Assembly: GCF_018128545.1 (NCBI RefSeq)
Contig: NZ_JAGSND010000011.1
Coordinates: 1 to 64,000 of the forward strand
Direction of reading: 5' to 3'
DNA: 64,000 nucleotides
Source of the DNA: Sinanaerobacter chloroacetimidivorans
GTDB taxonomy: Bacteria; Bacillota; Clostridia; Peptostreptococcales; Anaerovoracaceae
The position numbers and the translations under genes were made by a program. The notes under the pieces are model-generated. The model was not told where the DNA came from. It searched no databases and saw only the letters and a program-made list of their open reading frames with translations. This document shows positions 40,406-52,600 of this stretch, in pieces. The first letter of the stretch is position 1, and every line of letters starts with the position of its first letter.

Positions 40406-42820
40406 TTAAAGAATGATTGCCGGATATAAATATTTTGTTTCCAAATCTTCCGACGCTATGGTGTTTCCGGTGCTGTCGTCGCTGGGAACCTCAATTGGCG
40501 CTACGATTCCGCCGCCGTCGGAAATCACCGTATTTCCACCTGTACTGCCCGATGTGACAGAGTAGAGATATTTCCAAACCGCTGCTGGTTCTGTTTTGTT
40601 GATAACATCTGCGCTTGTTTTATTGTTTGCATTCATAACATCTACCACAAGTTCATAGCCATTGCTTGTTTTGATCCTGGTCTGCCCTGAAAGTTCTTCG
40701 TGGGTTACTTTTTTTACCAGCTGTTGACTGGCCGTTCCGTCAGAAAGCCCCACACCGGCAGTTCCGGTCGTATCTAACCAAAAGCTGTTGCTCAGAGCAG
40801 CCGCATTTCTCCCTACCAAACTGCCAGCGCCATTTTCTCCCGTAACCTTACCGGCTCCGTAAACATTGGTAATGGTTCCTAAGTTTTTACCGGCGATACC
40901 TCCGATATAATTGGTTCCGTTTATCTTTCCCGAATTATAACTGTTGTCGATTTTCGATTCGTTTTCTCCGGTAATGCCTCCGGCAAAGCTTTTTGCCGTA
41001 ACTTTTCCTTCATTATAGCATTTGGAAATTTTACCCATTCCATTCTGCTGGTAGGCCGCGATTCCGCCGCCGTCCAGATTGGCTTCCACCGTGCCGGAGT
41101 TATAGCAGTAGCTGATGATACCCTGGTTGTTGCCTACGATACCCCCTGCACCATTCCCTGCAACTGTCCCTGAATTTTGACTTTGGGTTACGGTTGCTTT
41201 TGAGGTTTCCAGCAGACCTGCAATCCCTCCATTGACACCGGAGCCCGTTACGGTACCGGAGTTTCCGCAGGATTCTATTTGTATGCTATAGTTGCTGCCG
41301 CTGGCAGCTCCGGCAATTCCGCCCGCATTATAGGGTCCGGCATTTACCGTGCCTTTATTGTAGCATTCTTTTATTACAGAAGACTCACCGGCAGCGGAAG
41401 CAAAGCTCCCTACGATACCTCCTGTTCTTTCGTTTCCATTTACGGTACCCTCATTCTGGCAAGAAATTAATGCGGTCCCCGGTGCATTGACTGCTCCTGC
41501 AATTCCACCGGTGTTTGCGGATTTGCCCGTTACCGTTCCCTGATTTTTCAAGGAGGTAAGCGTTGCAGTACTGAAGCCGACGATACCTCCCGTATTGGTT
41601 GATCCGTTTACCGTACCTTTACTGCCGAGCCGGCAATTCTTTATGGTTCCCTCAGTATATCCTGCAATGGACCCGGTATATTGATTCCCTGTGATGGAAG
41701 ATGAATTTATCGTTAAATCCTCGACGCTTCCTCCTTGTCCAACATAGCCAAAAAGGCCGGCATAACTTGCTGCTGGTTTGCCTGAGCCTCCGGATCCTTT
41801 GCTGCCCCCTACCGTGCCGGTAATGTTCAAACCGCTGATGGTATGGCCGTCACCATCCAGGCACCCTTTAAAGGGTATGGCCTTGCTGCCGATTGGCTGG
41901 AAATTTCCGGCACTCCAGTCATCCTCACCGGAGGCGATTGCAGGAGCTGCCGTAACAAAATCTTTCGTAATGGCAATATCTTTCGTCAGAATATAAAAAG
42001 CACCTTCTGTCACATGCATTCTGATATGGTTAAGCTGCTCTTCCGTTGCAATTTGATAAGGGTCATTCCTTGTGCCCTCTCCTTTGGTGAAGGCCCCCTG
42101 GGTTACGCTGTGGACCTGGGAACATCCAGTCAGAGTCAATTCTTCCGCATTGGCAGCGATTACAGATTCGTTCTTTTTTACATTTAATAATATCGCAGCG
42201 GCTTCCGCTCTGGTAAGCGCCATGGTAGGCCGGAAGTTCCCTTCCGTATCCCCCTTCATATAGCCTTTTTTAAACATGAGATCCACATAGGGATACGCCC
42301 AAGCTGCTATATTTCCTTTATCTAACGCCGTTTCAACACCTTTTGCACTGTCGTCGTCACTTCCGGGTATTACGGAACCGGCAACCTTTGCCGCTTCCTG
42401 TCTGCTGATCATCAGTCCGATACCGAAGGTTCCGTCTTCATAGCCGGAGGTGATCCCTGCTGCCACTGCGATTTTAATCGTAGGCACATACCATTCATAG
42501 TCCAGCACATCGGTAAAATTTACCTTGGTATTGGCGATATCCGGCGTCACCGTCAGAATATTGGTGAGCAGTTTATAGAATTCTTCTCTTTTTATGAGGT
42601 TATCCGGCAAATACGTACCGTCCATATATCCCCCTACTATTTTTAGACTCGCTGCTTCTTTTATAATATTCTCAGCCCAGTGACCGCTTATATCCGAAAA
42701 CGTCGCTGTTTGAGCAGCACTTTGCTGCTCTGAAGAGGTCTCCCCATAGGCGCTCCCCGTTCCTGCGGAAAGAATCAGCATAAAAGATACTACAAACGAT
42801 ATCAATTTCTTCTTTTTCAT
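40406..42820 (-). CDS. SLH protein with about twelve GLUG-like repeats
   Basis: An 804-residue exported protein. The signal peptide is followed by three SLH units (about 35-75, 100-145, 180-215: IVGGYMDGTYLPDNLIKREEF, ITSGYEDGTFGIGLMISRQEA, YMKGDTEGNFRPTMALTRAEA). A short segment TRNDPYQIATEEQLNHIR, typical of proteins bearing GLUG repeats, leads into about twelve GGI[AV]G-type units (residues about 350-690; for example NTGGIVG, NAGGIAG, YIGGIAGKN), which likely fold as a right-handed beta-helix. The role is probably adhesion or wall surface display. ATG 42820 follows GGAGG by eight bases. Confidence 0.88.
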   Translation of the reverse strand: MKKKKLISFVVSFMLILSAGTGSAYGETSSEQQSAAQTATFSDISGHWAENIIKEAASLKIVGGYMDGTYLPDNLIKREEFYKLLTNILTVTPDIANTKVNFTDVLDYEWYVPTIKIAVAAGITSGYEDGTFGIGLMISRQEAAKVAGSVIPGSDDDSAKGVETALDKGNIAAWAYPYVDLMFKKGYMKGDTEGNFRPTMALTRAEAAAILLNVKKNESVIAANAEELTLTGCSQVHSVTQGAFTKGEGTRNDPYQIATEEQLNHIRMHVTEGAFYILTKDIAITKDFVTAAPAIASGEDDWSAGNFQPIGSKAIPFKGCLDGDGHTISGLNITGTVGGSKGSGGSGKPAASYAGLFGYVGQGGSVEDLTINSSSITGNQYTGSIAGYTEGTIKNCRLGSKGTVNGSTNTGGIVGFSTATLTSLKNQGTVTGKSANTGGIAGAVNAPGTALISCQNEGTVNGNERTGGIVGSFASAAGESSVIKECYNKGTVNAGPYNAGGIAGAASGSNYSIQIESCGNSGTVTGSGVNGGIAGLLETSKATVTQSQNSGTVAGNGAGGIVGNNQGIISYCYNSGTVEANLDGGGIAAYQQNGMGKISKCYNEGKVTAKSFAGGITGENESKIDNSYNSGKINGTNYIGGIAGKNLGTITNVYGAGKVTGENGAGSLVGRNAAALSNSFWLDTTGTAGVGLSDGTASQQLVKKVTHEELSGQTRIKTSNGYELVVDVMNANNKTSADVINKTEPAAVWKYLYSVTSGSTGGNTVISDGGGIVAPIEVPSDDSTGNTIASEDLETKYLYPAIIL

Positions 42821-43081
42821 CTCAATTTCCTCCAAAATTTCCCCATCATGACCGGAACAATTTACCTGATTATATCGTCAAAGAATTATGTAGAATCAGC
42901 CGTATAATCACATTCTGATGTTTTCATTATATTCCCTGGTTTTGGGGGTGTCCAGCAAAAAACGGACCAGATTCGACAGGATTTCATGTTGGAATTGTAT
43001 TTCTGATTCTGATGTGGTAAAATTTAGGAACAATGTGTGTATCAATTACTGTATAACAGTAAAAAGGGAGGGACTTAATAA

Positions 43082-45976
43082 ATGAGATTGAAAAAAATCG
43101 GGAGCGGTTTGCTGGCGATTATGCTTGCTGTAACGATAGCGGCGCCATCCCAAAGTTTTGGGGCCGGCAAACTTACCGATACTGCCGGACATTGGGCCGA
43201 ATCCTATATAAATACGGCTGTAAACAAGGGAATCATAACCGGATATCAGGACAAAACTTTTTTACCGGATAAAGCTGTAACAAGGGCAGAATTTGCTACC
43301 ATGATCAATAAAGCCCTGGGCAACGGAAGTTCCGCGTCCATAGGCTTTGCAGACGTACCGTACTACGAATGGTATTATGATGCCGTTTCCAAAGCGGTTT
43401 CGGCCTCTTACGCAGGCGGTTACGATGACAATACCTTTAAGCCGAACAATCCGATCACCAGGCAGGAAGCCGCCGTTATGATTTCCAGGATCGTTCCTGC
43501 TTACAAGGTCAGCGGAAACCTAAAATCCTATTCCGACTATAAGACCATTGCCGACTGGGCTTATGACGCCATGGCCAGAATGAACGGCAAAGGTTATATA
43601 GGAGCTTACAGCGACGGTAAAATTCATCCGACGGATCCTTTAACCAGGGCACAGACTGCAAAAATCATCTGTGATATTCTGGATAACGAAACCATCGTTA
43701 CCAGCAGTCCTGTCATAGACGACGACGGAACGAAGCTTTCCAATAAAATTTATGTAAACAATGTTACCATTGACGAAGACCTTGGTGACGACAGCGCTAC
43801 CATAGACAATTGTGTTATCCTGGGAAATTTAAATGTAAAAGGCGGTGGTGAGGATACCATTACCATCAATAATTCCAGAGTCTCCAATGTTACCGTTGAT
43901 AAGGACGACAGCGCCGTACGGATTCTTGCGAAGGGGGAAACTTCCATTGCCAAGTTAAGCGCATCGGAATCATCAATCCTGCAGACAGCCAGCCTGTCCG
44001 GCGGATTTTTCGGCCCCGGATTCAGCAACATTACAATAAACAGTTCAGCGGAAGTCACGCTGAAGGGCAGTTTTCCGCTGGTAAATATCAACGGTTCAAA
44101 AGCCAATGTCATTCTCGACTCCGGTACGATTACAACGCTTAACGTAACCGGCAGCGGCAAGTATTCCAATATTACTGCCTCAGGAAGTACTACAATCAGT
44201 CAGGCAACCGTTAACAGCGAATCCTATTTCCACGGAACAGGCACTATTACAAAGATGAATGTAAATGCTGACGGAATCACTTACGAAACGAAACCGAAAA
44301 GCTGGACCATCGCCTCAAGAGTTGATACCCCCAAGGAAGCGGATGCCGTGCTTTCCGTAACCTTCAGTCCTAAGAATAAAGCGACGGATGTGAAATTAGA
44401 TACGAAAATTACAATTACCTTCGGGTCTGCCATGAAGCTCCGTAACGGCAGCAGTATCAGCAACTCTGATATCAGTGATTTTATTACCATCAGAAAAAGC
44501 TCCACTTCAGGCAGCAAGGTGAGCTTTTCTGCCACCATCAACAGTGCAAAAAAAGAAATCACTATAACTCCAAGTTCAAATTTAAGCGAAAACACCCGAT
44601 ACTATGTGATTATAGAAGATAATACCCTGAAGGACTCCGACGGCAACACCAATGACGAACAGTCCATCTATTTCAACACCGGCACTGCTACTTCTGCTTT
44701 TACTACCACCTATAGTCCTGCAAATGGAGCAACTGGAATATCCATTAATCCTTCTATCAACATCACATTTTCAGAAAGTGTGGTACGGTACAGTAATGGT
44801 AACACGATTAGTACCAACGACTCCTATTTGAAGGAGTGTATCGTATTCAGAAAAGACAGTGCCAGCGGCACGGAGGTGCCCTATTCCGTAAGCATCAGTT
44901 CTGCGAAAAAGATAACAATTACACCGAATTCCAGCTTGGAAGCAAACAAAAAGTATTACGTGGCGGTTTTAGGAAGCAGGTTTAAAACGAGCAGCAACGG
45001 TACAGCAGTAGCTGCTTCATCTGCTACATGGACCGTAGGGGTCTCGGCTCCTTCGTTAAGCAACTTTAGCCTTTCCGCTTTAGATACCAGTATCACAGCG
45101 TCCTTTAACCCAAATGTGGCCGGAAAAGTCTATTTGGTTGCGATTCCGGTTCCCGCAAGCGGTTCTGTAGGCACTCCTTCCGTTACTCAAATTAAGAACG
45201 GAAAGACCAGTACCGACCAGACAGCTGCCGCTTCCCAGAATACAACTGTAACTGCAAGTACTTCAAAATCTGTAACCTTTAGTAATTTGGATACCGAAAC
45301 GTCCTATAAGTTTTTTGCAGTTTTAGAGGATTCTCAAGGGAATCCGTCCTCCATACAGTCTGATACTGCTAAAACAACTTCACTAAACCTTAAGACCCTG
45401 TCCATCAGGCCAAACGGCGGATCGAATATCTTAAGCAGCAGCTTTTCATCAACCAATTATTCCTATACGGACATCAGCGTACCTAACGGAACTTCCTATG
45501 TTGATGTAAATGCTGTGGCAAACAGAGAAGCTTTTGTAGGGGAAGTCACCATCAACAATACGGTTGGCAATTCACTGCAAGTTGATTTGCAGGGCAGCCC
45601 GGGGTCAAGAACTGCCAGGATAGAAGTTAAAATCCAGGAAATCGGCAAAAGTCCTCGCCTTTATACGGTAACAGTAAAAGAATTAGGCAGTACAAAACTG
45701 CAGTCGGTGACAATAAACGGCAATCCCTATACCATCGGAAGTAACTACGAAATCGCTGCTGATACATCCGACGTCAGCCTGATGTTAACACCGGAAGACA
45801 GCAGTGCCATCCTGACCATGAGCGGCCAGCAATTGCAGTGGAATCAACCAATTCCGTTAAGTCTCAGCGATACAACCAATATGAATCCATCGGTTACCTT
45901 TACGGTACGGACCGCGGACGGAAGATCCACACAGGACCACGTGATTAGATTTAAAAGAACCACCCCAACCCCATAA
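43082..45976 (+). CDS. SLH protein with Ig-like and cadherin-like domains
   Basis: A 964-residue exported protein, divergent from the SLH/GLUG gene. Order: signal peptide (to about 28), three SLH units (about 30-70, 92-135, 150-195: IITGYQDKTFLPDKAVTRAEF, YAGGYDDNTFKPNNPITRQEA, YIGAYSDGKIHPTDPLTRAQT), and a beta-strand-rich Asn/Ser/Thr region with TITINNSRVSNVT. Two SbsA-type Ig-like domains follow (SPKNKATDVKLDTKITITF and SPANGATGISINPSINITF), then a fibronectin-like domain and a cadherin-like beta-sandwich with SSTNYSYTDISVPNGTS. GGGAGGG precedes the ATG. It lacks the C-terminal module of the other SLH proteins. Confidence 0.88.
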   Translation: MRLKKIGSGLLAIMLAVTIAAPSQSFGAGKLTDTAGHWAESYINTAVNKGIITGYQDKTFLPDKAVTRAEFATMINKALGNGSSASIGFADVPYYEWYYDAVSKAVSASYAGGYDDNTFKPNNPITRQEAAVMISRIVPAYKVSGNLKSYSDYKTIADWAYDAMARMNGKGYIGAYSDGKIHPTDPLTRAQTAKIICDILDNETIVTSSPVIDDDGTKLSNKIYVNNVTIDEDLGDDSATIDNCVILGNLNVKGGGEDTITINNSRVSNVTVDKDDSAVRILAKGETSIAKLSASESSILQTASLSGGFFGPGFSNITINSSAEVTLKGSFPLVNINGSKANVILDSGTITTLNVTGSGKYSNITASGSTTISQATVNSESYFHGTGTITKMNVNADGITYETKPKSWTIASRVDTPKEADAVLSVTFSPKNKATDVKLDTKITITFGSAMKLRNGSSISNSDISDFITIRKSSTSGSKVSFSATINSAKKEITITPSSNLSENTRYYVIIEDNTLKDSDGNTNDEQSIYFNTGTATSAFTTTYSPANGATGISINPSINITFSESVVRYSNGNTISTNDSYLKECIVFRKDSASGTEVPYSVSISSAKKITITPNSSLEANKKYYVAVLGSRFKTSSNGTAVAASSATWTVGVSAPSLSNFSLSALDTSITASFNPNVAGKVYLVAIPVPASGSVGTPSVTQIKNGKTSTDQTAAASQNTTVTASTSKSVTFSNLDTETSYKFFAVLEDSQGNPSSIQSDTAKTTSLNLKTLSIRPNGGSNILSSSFSSTNYSYTDISVPNGTSYVDVNAVANREAFVGEVTINNTVGNSLQVDLQGSPGSRTARIEVKIQEIGKSPRLYTVTVKELGSTKLQSVTINGNPYTIGSNYEIAADTSDVSLMLTPEDSSAILTMSGQQLQWNQPIPLSLSDTTNMNPSVTFTVRTADGRSTQDHVIRFKRTTPTP

Positions 45977-45982
45977 ATGGTT

Positions 45983-46007
45983 AAGGCTGCCCTAGGGCAG
46001 CCTTTTT
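45983..46007. terminator. Terminator between convergent genes
   Basis: AAGGCTGCCC-TA-GGGCAGCCTT followed by TTT. It is nearly a perfect palindrome with A before and T after, so it can serve both the plus-strand SLH gene and, more weakly, the minus-strand CDGSH gene. Confidence 0.85.
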
Positions 46008-46011
46008 ACAA

Positions 46012-46506
46012 CTATTTCATATGGGATCCATCGCAAAAGGGAGCGTTCTTGCTTAGTCCGCACCGGCACAGTACCATCTGGCTCGATTCCTTGATGAGCT
46101 CTCCATCTGCATCGATAAGACGAATGGGACCTCGTACCAAAAATGGGCCGTTCTTTACTGCTTTAATCTGCACCGCTGTCGTCGCATCCGGTTTATAGTC
46201 CACTGAACCTGGCCCTTTGGCTTTGTTCGGATCTATTTTGGAGCCCTCCGGCAGCTTGTATCGTAATGCACCTGTGGGACAGCTGTCTATGGCTTTTATA
46301 ATATTCTCAAGATCAGCGGACGCCAGTGTGATCCATGGTCTTTTTTCGGGATTGAAAACCTCCGGCATAGCTTTCATGCATTTCCCCGAATGGGAACACT
46401 CTGCGGGGTACCAGAAAACAATAAGATCCTCCGTTTTATATTCTTTCGTTATATTTTTCTTTTGCACATCAACAGATTTTTGATCTTCTGTTTTATCCTG
46501 CTTCAT
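46012..46506 (-). CDS. Two-domain iron-sulphur protein (Fer4-like plus CDGSH)
   Basis: A 164-residue cytoplasmic protein. The first domain (about 25-90) has CSHSGKCMKAMPEVF and SCPTGALRY, a divergent single-cluster ferredoxin domain. The second (about 110-162) has LCRCGLSKNAPFCDGSH, the three-Cys one-His 2Fe-2S binding motif of the CDGSH family. Such fusions are known but their reaction is not; redox or cluster transfer is likely. It stands alone between surface-protein genes. Confidence 0.9.
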   Translation of the reverse strand: MKQDKTEDQKSVDVQKKNITKEYKTEDLIVFWYPAECSHSGKCMKAMPEVFNPEKRPWITLASADLENIIKAIDSCPTGALRYKLPEGSKIDPNKAKGPGSVDYKPDATTAVQIKAVKNGPFLVRGPIRLIDADGELIKESSQMVLCRCGLSKNAPFCDGSHMK

Positions 46507-46648
46507 TACGCCTCTCCTTCTTTTTATTCCCTTTACTTTTTATTCACTTTATTTGTATTTTCTTTTAGCCTACATCCCTTAATTATCTTTGTCAACATTT
46601 TCCTTAATTTATCGGCATTTACCTGCTTTCGCCATGGACAATATCAGA

Positions 46649-49600
46649 TTACCAAAGTCTGTGAAGCTGCCAGAAATCATTCATACTGTCTATGATGACC
46701 TTGACTTCATGGGTCTTTGTTTTTCCGTCGCCATACGTAGCCGTAAACTGGAAAGTCAGCTCTTCAGGTGCTTTTCTTCCCCATTTATTGATCATGGTAT
46801 CCTGCCACAAACTTCCTTTCCAAATTATTTCTCCTTTTTCATTTTCTATGCCGGAATTTGACAAGTACGTCGAATAATTCGTATTCTGCTTCTGGCCCTG
46901 AGCATTGGTTTCGTAAATACGAACCTGAACATTTCGGGGGTCACCTTCCAGACCTGCTTCCAGTTGAAACTTCTCACCAGACCAGAATACATTAGTGCCA
47001 CGCGGCCTGGGTGTTGGCATTGCTAAATATTCGTCAATCGTCATTATACGATTAATCTCATCCGAAAAACGCTTCAGGTTATACTTTTTTCGATTTAATT
47101 CCCACTGTTCCGTGTGATTCACATAACCTGTTATCTTGCCCTCGGAGACCACAATGAACTGATAGGTTCCGATTCCTGCTCCGGTTTGATCCCTGACAGT
47201 ACAAACCACTTCGTACTTTCCTGCCGCTGCTAAAGGCGCTGTCCCGGTTGTTATATAGGGGTAATTTCCGGATGCATCAGCAATAATACCGGTAGCCTTG
47301 TGGGTATAGATCAGCTTCTTATCAAGGTACAGTTCCGTCGTGAGTCTGAGTTCCTCCTTTTCCAGATCATCTACTCCAATTTGAAGTTTGTAGCTGCTTC
47401 CTTCTTTTACAGTGCCTGGAATTGTTTTGATAGATGTGATCCATGGAGCCGTTGCTCCCCCCTCAATGTAGAAGGTGATACTTTCTACATTGGATACCTT
47501 ATCGTACCTGGTATAGTCCGTATTGCCGGAAGTATCCCCGGTTCTGTTTGTGTTGTCAACCTCCCAATGCTCAACCGTATACTTGCCGTCGATATAGAAT
47601 CTTGGTATAGAGCTTGTTAATATGGCTCCTGTGGTGCTGACTACATTCCCGTCTTCATCCAGGATCACGGCCGCATCCGGATGGGGGCCTTCATTATAAG
47701 GGGTATGGGTGTATCTCCAATATCCTGCTTTGCTTGGGTCATTTTCATAGTCATCATAGAAGATGCTATAGGAAATGAGCTCACCTTTCTTGTAGACCAG
47801 CGGCGAATCTTTTTCCTTTTCCGGTTTTGTCTCGGTATACAGATCGGCAGTCGTGTCCTCCGAAATCGTCCATCCAGTAAGTTCTGCTGTATCCTGTAAA
47901 GGCTTGTTGTACAGATACACCTTATTGCCGTTGTTGATGTAATAGATTTTCAGGTTTTGCAATAACAGTTCATTGGCAGCCCCTCCTGGGTTCAGCTTAA
48001 TGGTTACATTGGAGCTGCCTTTAAATAAGTCGCTGGCAGAATAAACCTGGTCACCTTCAAAGAAAAAGGAATTTTTACCTTTCAGATTTTCAGGATAAAC
48101 GTAAGTTTCCAGCTTTGAAAATCCGACATATCGCTGATATCCTGCAGTTGCTGTAAATCGATTGGTTCCCTGAAAATCTCCAACAAACCACGTTTCACCG
48201 CTATGTACGTACTGCAGCGAAGATCGATTGCCGGCATGGGTAAAGGAATTGTTCCCCACCTGAAAGGTTCCAGCAGTGGAGTCCCTGGAGGTGTATCCCT
48301 CAAAGGTTGCATGAACTCGTCCTATCATTCCTGCTGGAATGGCAAAATTGTAAAACCCCTTATTATCACCGTCACTGGAGAACTCATATGCCGGGGGCCA
48401 GGTTAAATAGCGGGTCATTGACTGCGACTGAAATTCGGTGATCTGCTGTGGTGTCCGGAAACTGCCCGTCACCTTTGTCCATCCGTCCCCGGTAAGACTT
48501 GATGAGAACGTGTTAGCAGAAGAATCAGCCGAATCTTCCAAGAACATGATTCTCAGGTTGTCAATAGAAATGTAATATCCATCATCTCCTCTGCCATACC
48601 AATAGCAGCGTGCCTGAATGGTATTTTCGCCTTCCTTCAGGAAATATGGGTGGACATAGTCTGTCATATTAAAACCAATCTTTGGCTCTTTATCATACCG
48701 CTTGCCGTTGATATACACTCCGCTTTTCCAGCCATTTGTATCCTGCTGGCCATATTGGGAAGAAGGGCCTCCCAGGTTTCCGGCCACATCCATTACGGCA
48801 ATAGCTTTCTTCCCTGCCGGTATATTCACCTTCACCGTAGCAGTGGTGGATATGTCTCGGTTTGAGCTTCCCTTTGTAGTACCTGGTGTAGTGAGTTTTC
48901 CATTCAGATTCCCATTAACGTAAGTGAAAAAAGGATCTAACTCAGCATCATTAAAGTTTTCACTGTAGGTTTGGGTAACATAATAGGACCCTCTGTTTTC
49001 CGAACCTGCATAAATGTTTTCTGTATCAAATGAAATCTCTGGTGCTGTAACGCTGACCTTTGAAGGTTCTTCCCCTTCTCCGTTCTCCGATGCAGGTTTC
49101 TTTACCTCATATTCGTAATAGTAAGTCTGTCCCGGGTTTAAATTAAAGGATTTCGACAGACTAAGCTGCCCGCCTGAACCGGTTTGAAGTTTCAAAGAGG
49201 TCTTTTCTTTTACTGCCGCTTTTACCTTATCAATTAACTCCTGGATCTGCCCATTAAAATTCTTCTCAATATATCTGGTTGCATCCTGCGCATAATCAGC
49301 AAGGCGTGCCACAGCAGATTCTTCCGCCTGCTCCTTTGTGATAGAGTTTGTGAACAATTTTAACCTTTTGTTACTTTCCATCCAATTCTCATAATGATAA
49401 TAGGTCATCATCAGGGAATCATTCCAACGTCCTTCTTCGTCTGCTATGTCCCATCCCCAGTTGTATTGATTGAAGTCTGCTTTCCATTCTGGAAGCTGGA
49501 TTCTGCATTGCACCCCCTGTACATTTCCTCCCCAATTGTAGGACTGCCATGCAGCTCCCTGCATCAGATAGATCGCGTTTTCCTGGCTGTGGTATTTTGC

Positions 49601-52600
49601 GTACGAGATCCCTGTCCAATTTAAGCGATTGTTCTTCTCACTGTAGATCGTTCTTTTTGCCGGAAGCGTATTCCTGTCTCCCAGTGTGTAGATATAGGAA
49701 TGGAAATAGCGTCTCGTTGTAGAAGAGGTTGAGTCATCATCACTGTAAGCGTGGTACATATATACGGCTTTACCAGTTTCATCCTTTACAAATCCTACAG
49801 AATTATTTCTCATGTCCCAGGGTGATGCCACCCGGCCCAGGTTATAGATCCTTTGTGTCTCTGAATCGGCAAGCCAGAGAATAATGCCCCTGATATCGGC
49901 ATCATTATCAATGATGGTCTGTGTAAAGGTGACCTTTCCCGTGGTATCCAGATCTGTAGGAGTAACGGAAGACAGATACCAGCCGAGCTGCTCGAATTGA
50001 AACTCCTCAAGCTCCGGAATTGCCTTTCTTGTGACGGTTTCCGTGTCCATGTCGAACTGTCCGATATAGAATCGGTACCCGTCTTCCTTTCCCACGAAAG
50101 TGATCTTTCCGTTCTGCATCCGTCCAAGGGTTCCGCCTTTGTTGATAACGGTTTTCAGCGTTCCGGTATCCGGATCATATTTCTGGATCTTTTCACCGGA
50201 TAAAAAGTATAAGTTGTTATTTTTTGCCGTAGTGTAGGGGTTGTCCGGAATTACAACCGGCAGCGTTGTCAAATAGGCACCGTTTTTACTGTTTAAAATA
50301 ATGGTTTTTCCAAGATCAACACAGGCCAGATAAACATATTTTTCATTGCTGTCTAGTTTCAATCTGAAATTGGTGGAATCCGTTACCGTATAGCTCCACG
50401 CAGCGGACATACCAGGTTCTTCAATGGTTCCCGGCTTCAGGGCTTTCACGGTATACGGCGGAATGCATACTTCCTGGTATCCGCTCACTTGAAACCCTGC
50501 GGCTTCCACCACATAAGCATATTCGGAGTCAAAGACCATACCCGTAGATTGCTGACTTGGATCGTTGATTGCAACCTTCCATTCATGAGATCCTAACCTT
50601 TTGTACCCGTAACTGTTTGGTGCTGCCGTTGGGATTACCTGTACATTGGCATCAATTCCTGCTTCGATTAAGGCTGCCTTTATACTGTTCATTCCTGCTT
50701 TGATTCCGCTTTCGGAAGCTTTATCTGTCACAATTATAACGTCTGCCTTCTCTGAATCCACAGGTTCCAGTCTGACCGTGGGGGCGATATTAATAACGTC
50801 GGTGGTTGCTGTTGCAGATGCAGAAAGGTAATCTGCATCTGTAATATATTCCTCTAGGGTAGGCTCCGTCCAGACCTCTTTTACATCCAGCTTCACGGTG
50901 GAATGACCGACTCCTGTTTTATTGTATTGAACCTTTTGTCCTGAACCAAAAGCAAGATCTTTATATCCCGGAAGGTCTCTTAAGTTTGTTCCTTCTGTAC
51001 TCCAGGTTCTTTGAAGCTGATCTCCGTCAGTGATGCTGCTGTCTTCTGCAATAATTTCTGCAATGTTGGTTCCTTTATTTCGGATAAAGGAGTCCTGGAT
51101 TGTAATCACCGGATTTGGAGGCAGATCAGGCTTTACTGTGAATGTCTTCTGTACGGAGTCCGTATCTCCCTTGCTGTCTTTCATGTAAATAGAGTATCGG
51201 AATTCCTGTGTATATTCGGGATTGTAAGGGTTATATACCGGTGTTTTAGTAAGAAATTCGAGAGTAAATTCAGTCCAGTATTGATCTCCGCTTGTGGTGT
51301 GCGCTCTCGTTTTTATGGTTGCGTTGTTCTCCTGAGGCTGATCCTTGGTTAAGGTAATTTCTTCACCGGTTTTCATATCTCTCAATTTTATATAGTAATC
51401 TACGATAGGTTTTCCCGGATAGGTGGCCACGGAAATATTTAATATCTGCTTCCTATTCTGTTTTTGAAAGCCCCCAAGCCGGTCTATGATATAGGGGGTT
51501 TTTCTCACTTCGATAGGTTTTGTATCCGAAAGGCTCTTTCCGTCTGCCGTATTCACATCAAGCCTGACATGATAGCTTCCTTTTTTCGGGAACGTTACAT
51601 AAGCTGTTGTCTTTGATTCTCTTGAAACACTTCCCGATCCGCTTGGAACCGGCACGAACTTATTGGTCGCAACCCCTTCTTCATAGGCCCTTCGGGCTGA
51701 ATAATATACCCCGTCTACTTTAAATTCGGATATGTCCGTTGCAAGAGCAGGATGTCCTTCATAGGTGTATTCCGGAAGTTCTAAGATAGCCGCTGCATCT
51801 ACTTCTCTGCCATCGGTTATTTGTATGGTTTTAATATCTGTGTCTGTCTGGCCATTGGTAGCTTTCACTGTGAGTCTGTAGGTAATGGTACATATCTCAT
51901 CTTCTTTCTCTGTGATACTTCCCCCGGAATTCTTCCCTGGTACGCCGGTACCATCCCAGGTGACAACCCGTTGCCAATTACCATCTCCATAGTGTTTTTC
52001 CAATACCGCTTCATCAACATTTAAGCTGCTGTCTATTGAGGATGCATCCGCAGCTATGTAGTTAGCTCCCTGCTTGGCCGATGTCGGAAGCGATAGCTGC
52101 GCTTCCAGATCACCAACGGTAATATATTTCTTATATACAATGACTGTGGGACAGAAAATAAGGTAGAGCTTATTGCTGCCTGCTGTGCCTTCCCTTCCTG
52201 CTTTTAATGCGTATGCTATGGCGTCGGCAATAAGCGGTTGATAATTTTGGAGATTTGTTTTTCCGCCAAAGAGTCTCCAAATATCTTCATCCCATTGCTC
52301 CACTCCATATGCCACCACTTCTAAAGAAGTTTGTGTACTTAGCTTTGCATTATAGCTAAAGGTGACTTCTCTACCGCTGCCGCTGCAATCTCCCTCCATC
52401 ATGAAGGAAGATACATGGCGTTGGTAGTAAGCAATATAGGCAGAATCTCCCCTTCCTAATGTAGAAGGAATATTATGGCTGCTTGTACTGCCATTAAAAT
52501 CAAAACTGCTTCCCTTGCTGCTTTCCAAGGGGTACGCATCAATGACCTCCACATCACTGTTAAACCGGATGGTTGCTGTGAGATTATTTAATGTAGTTCC

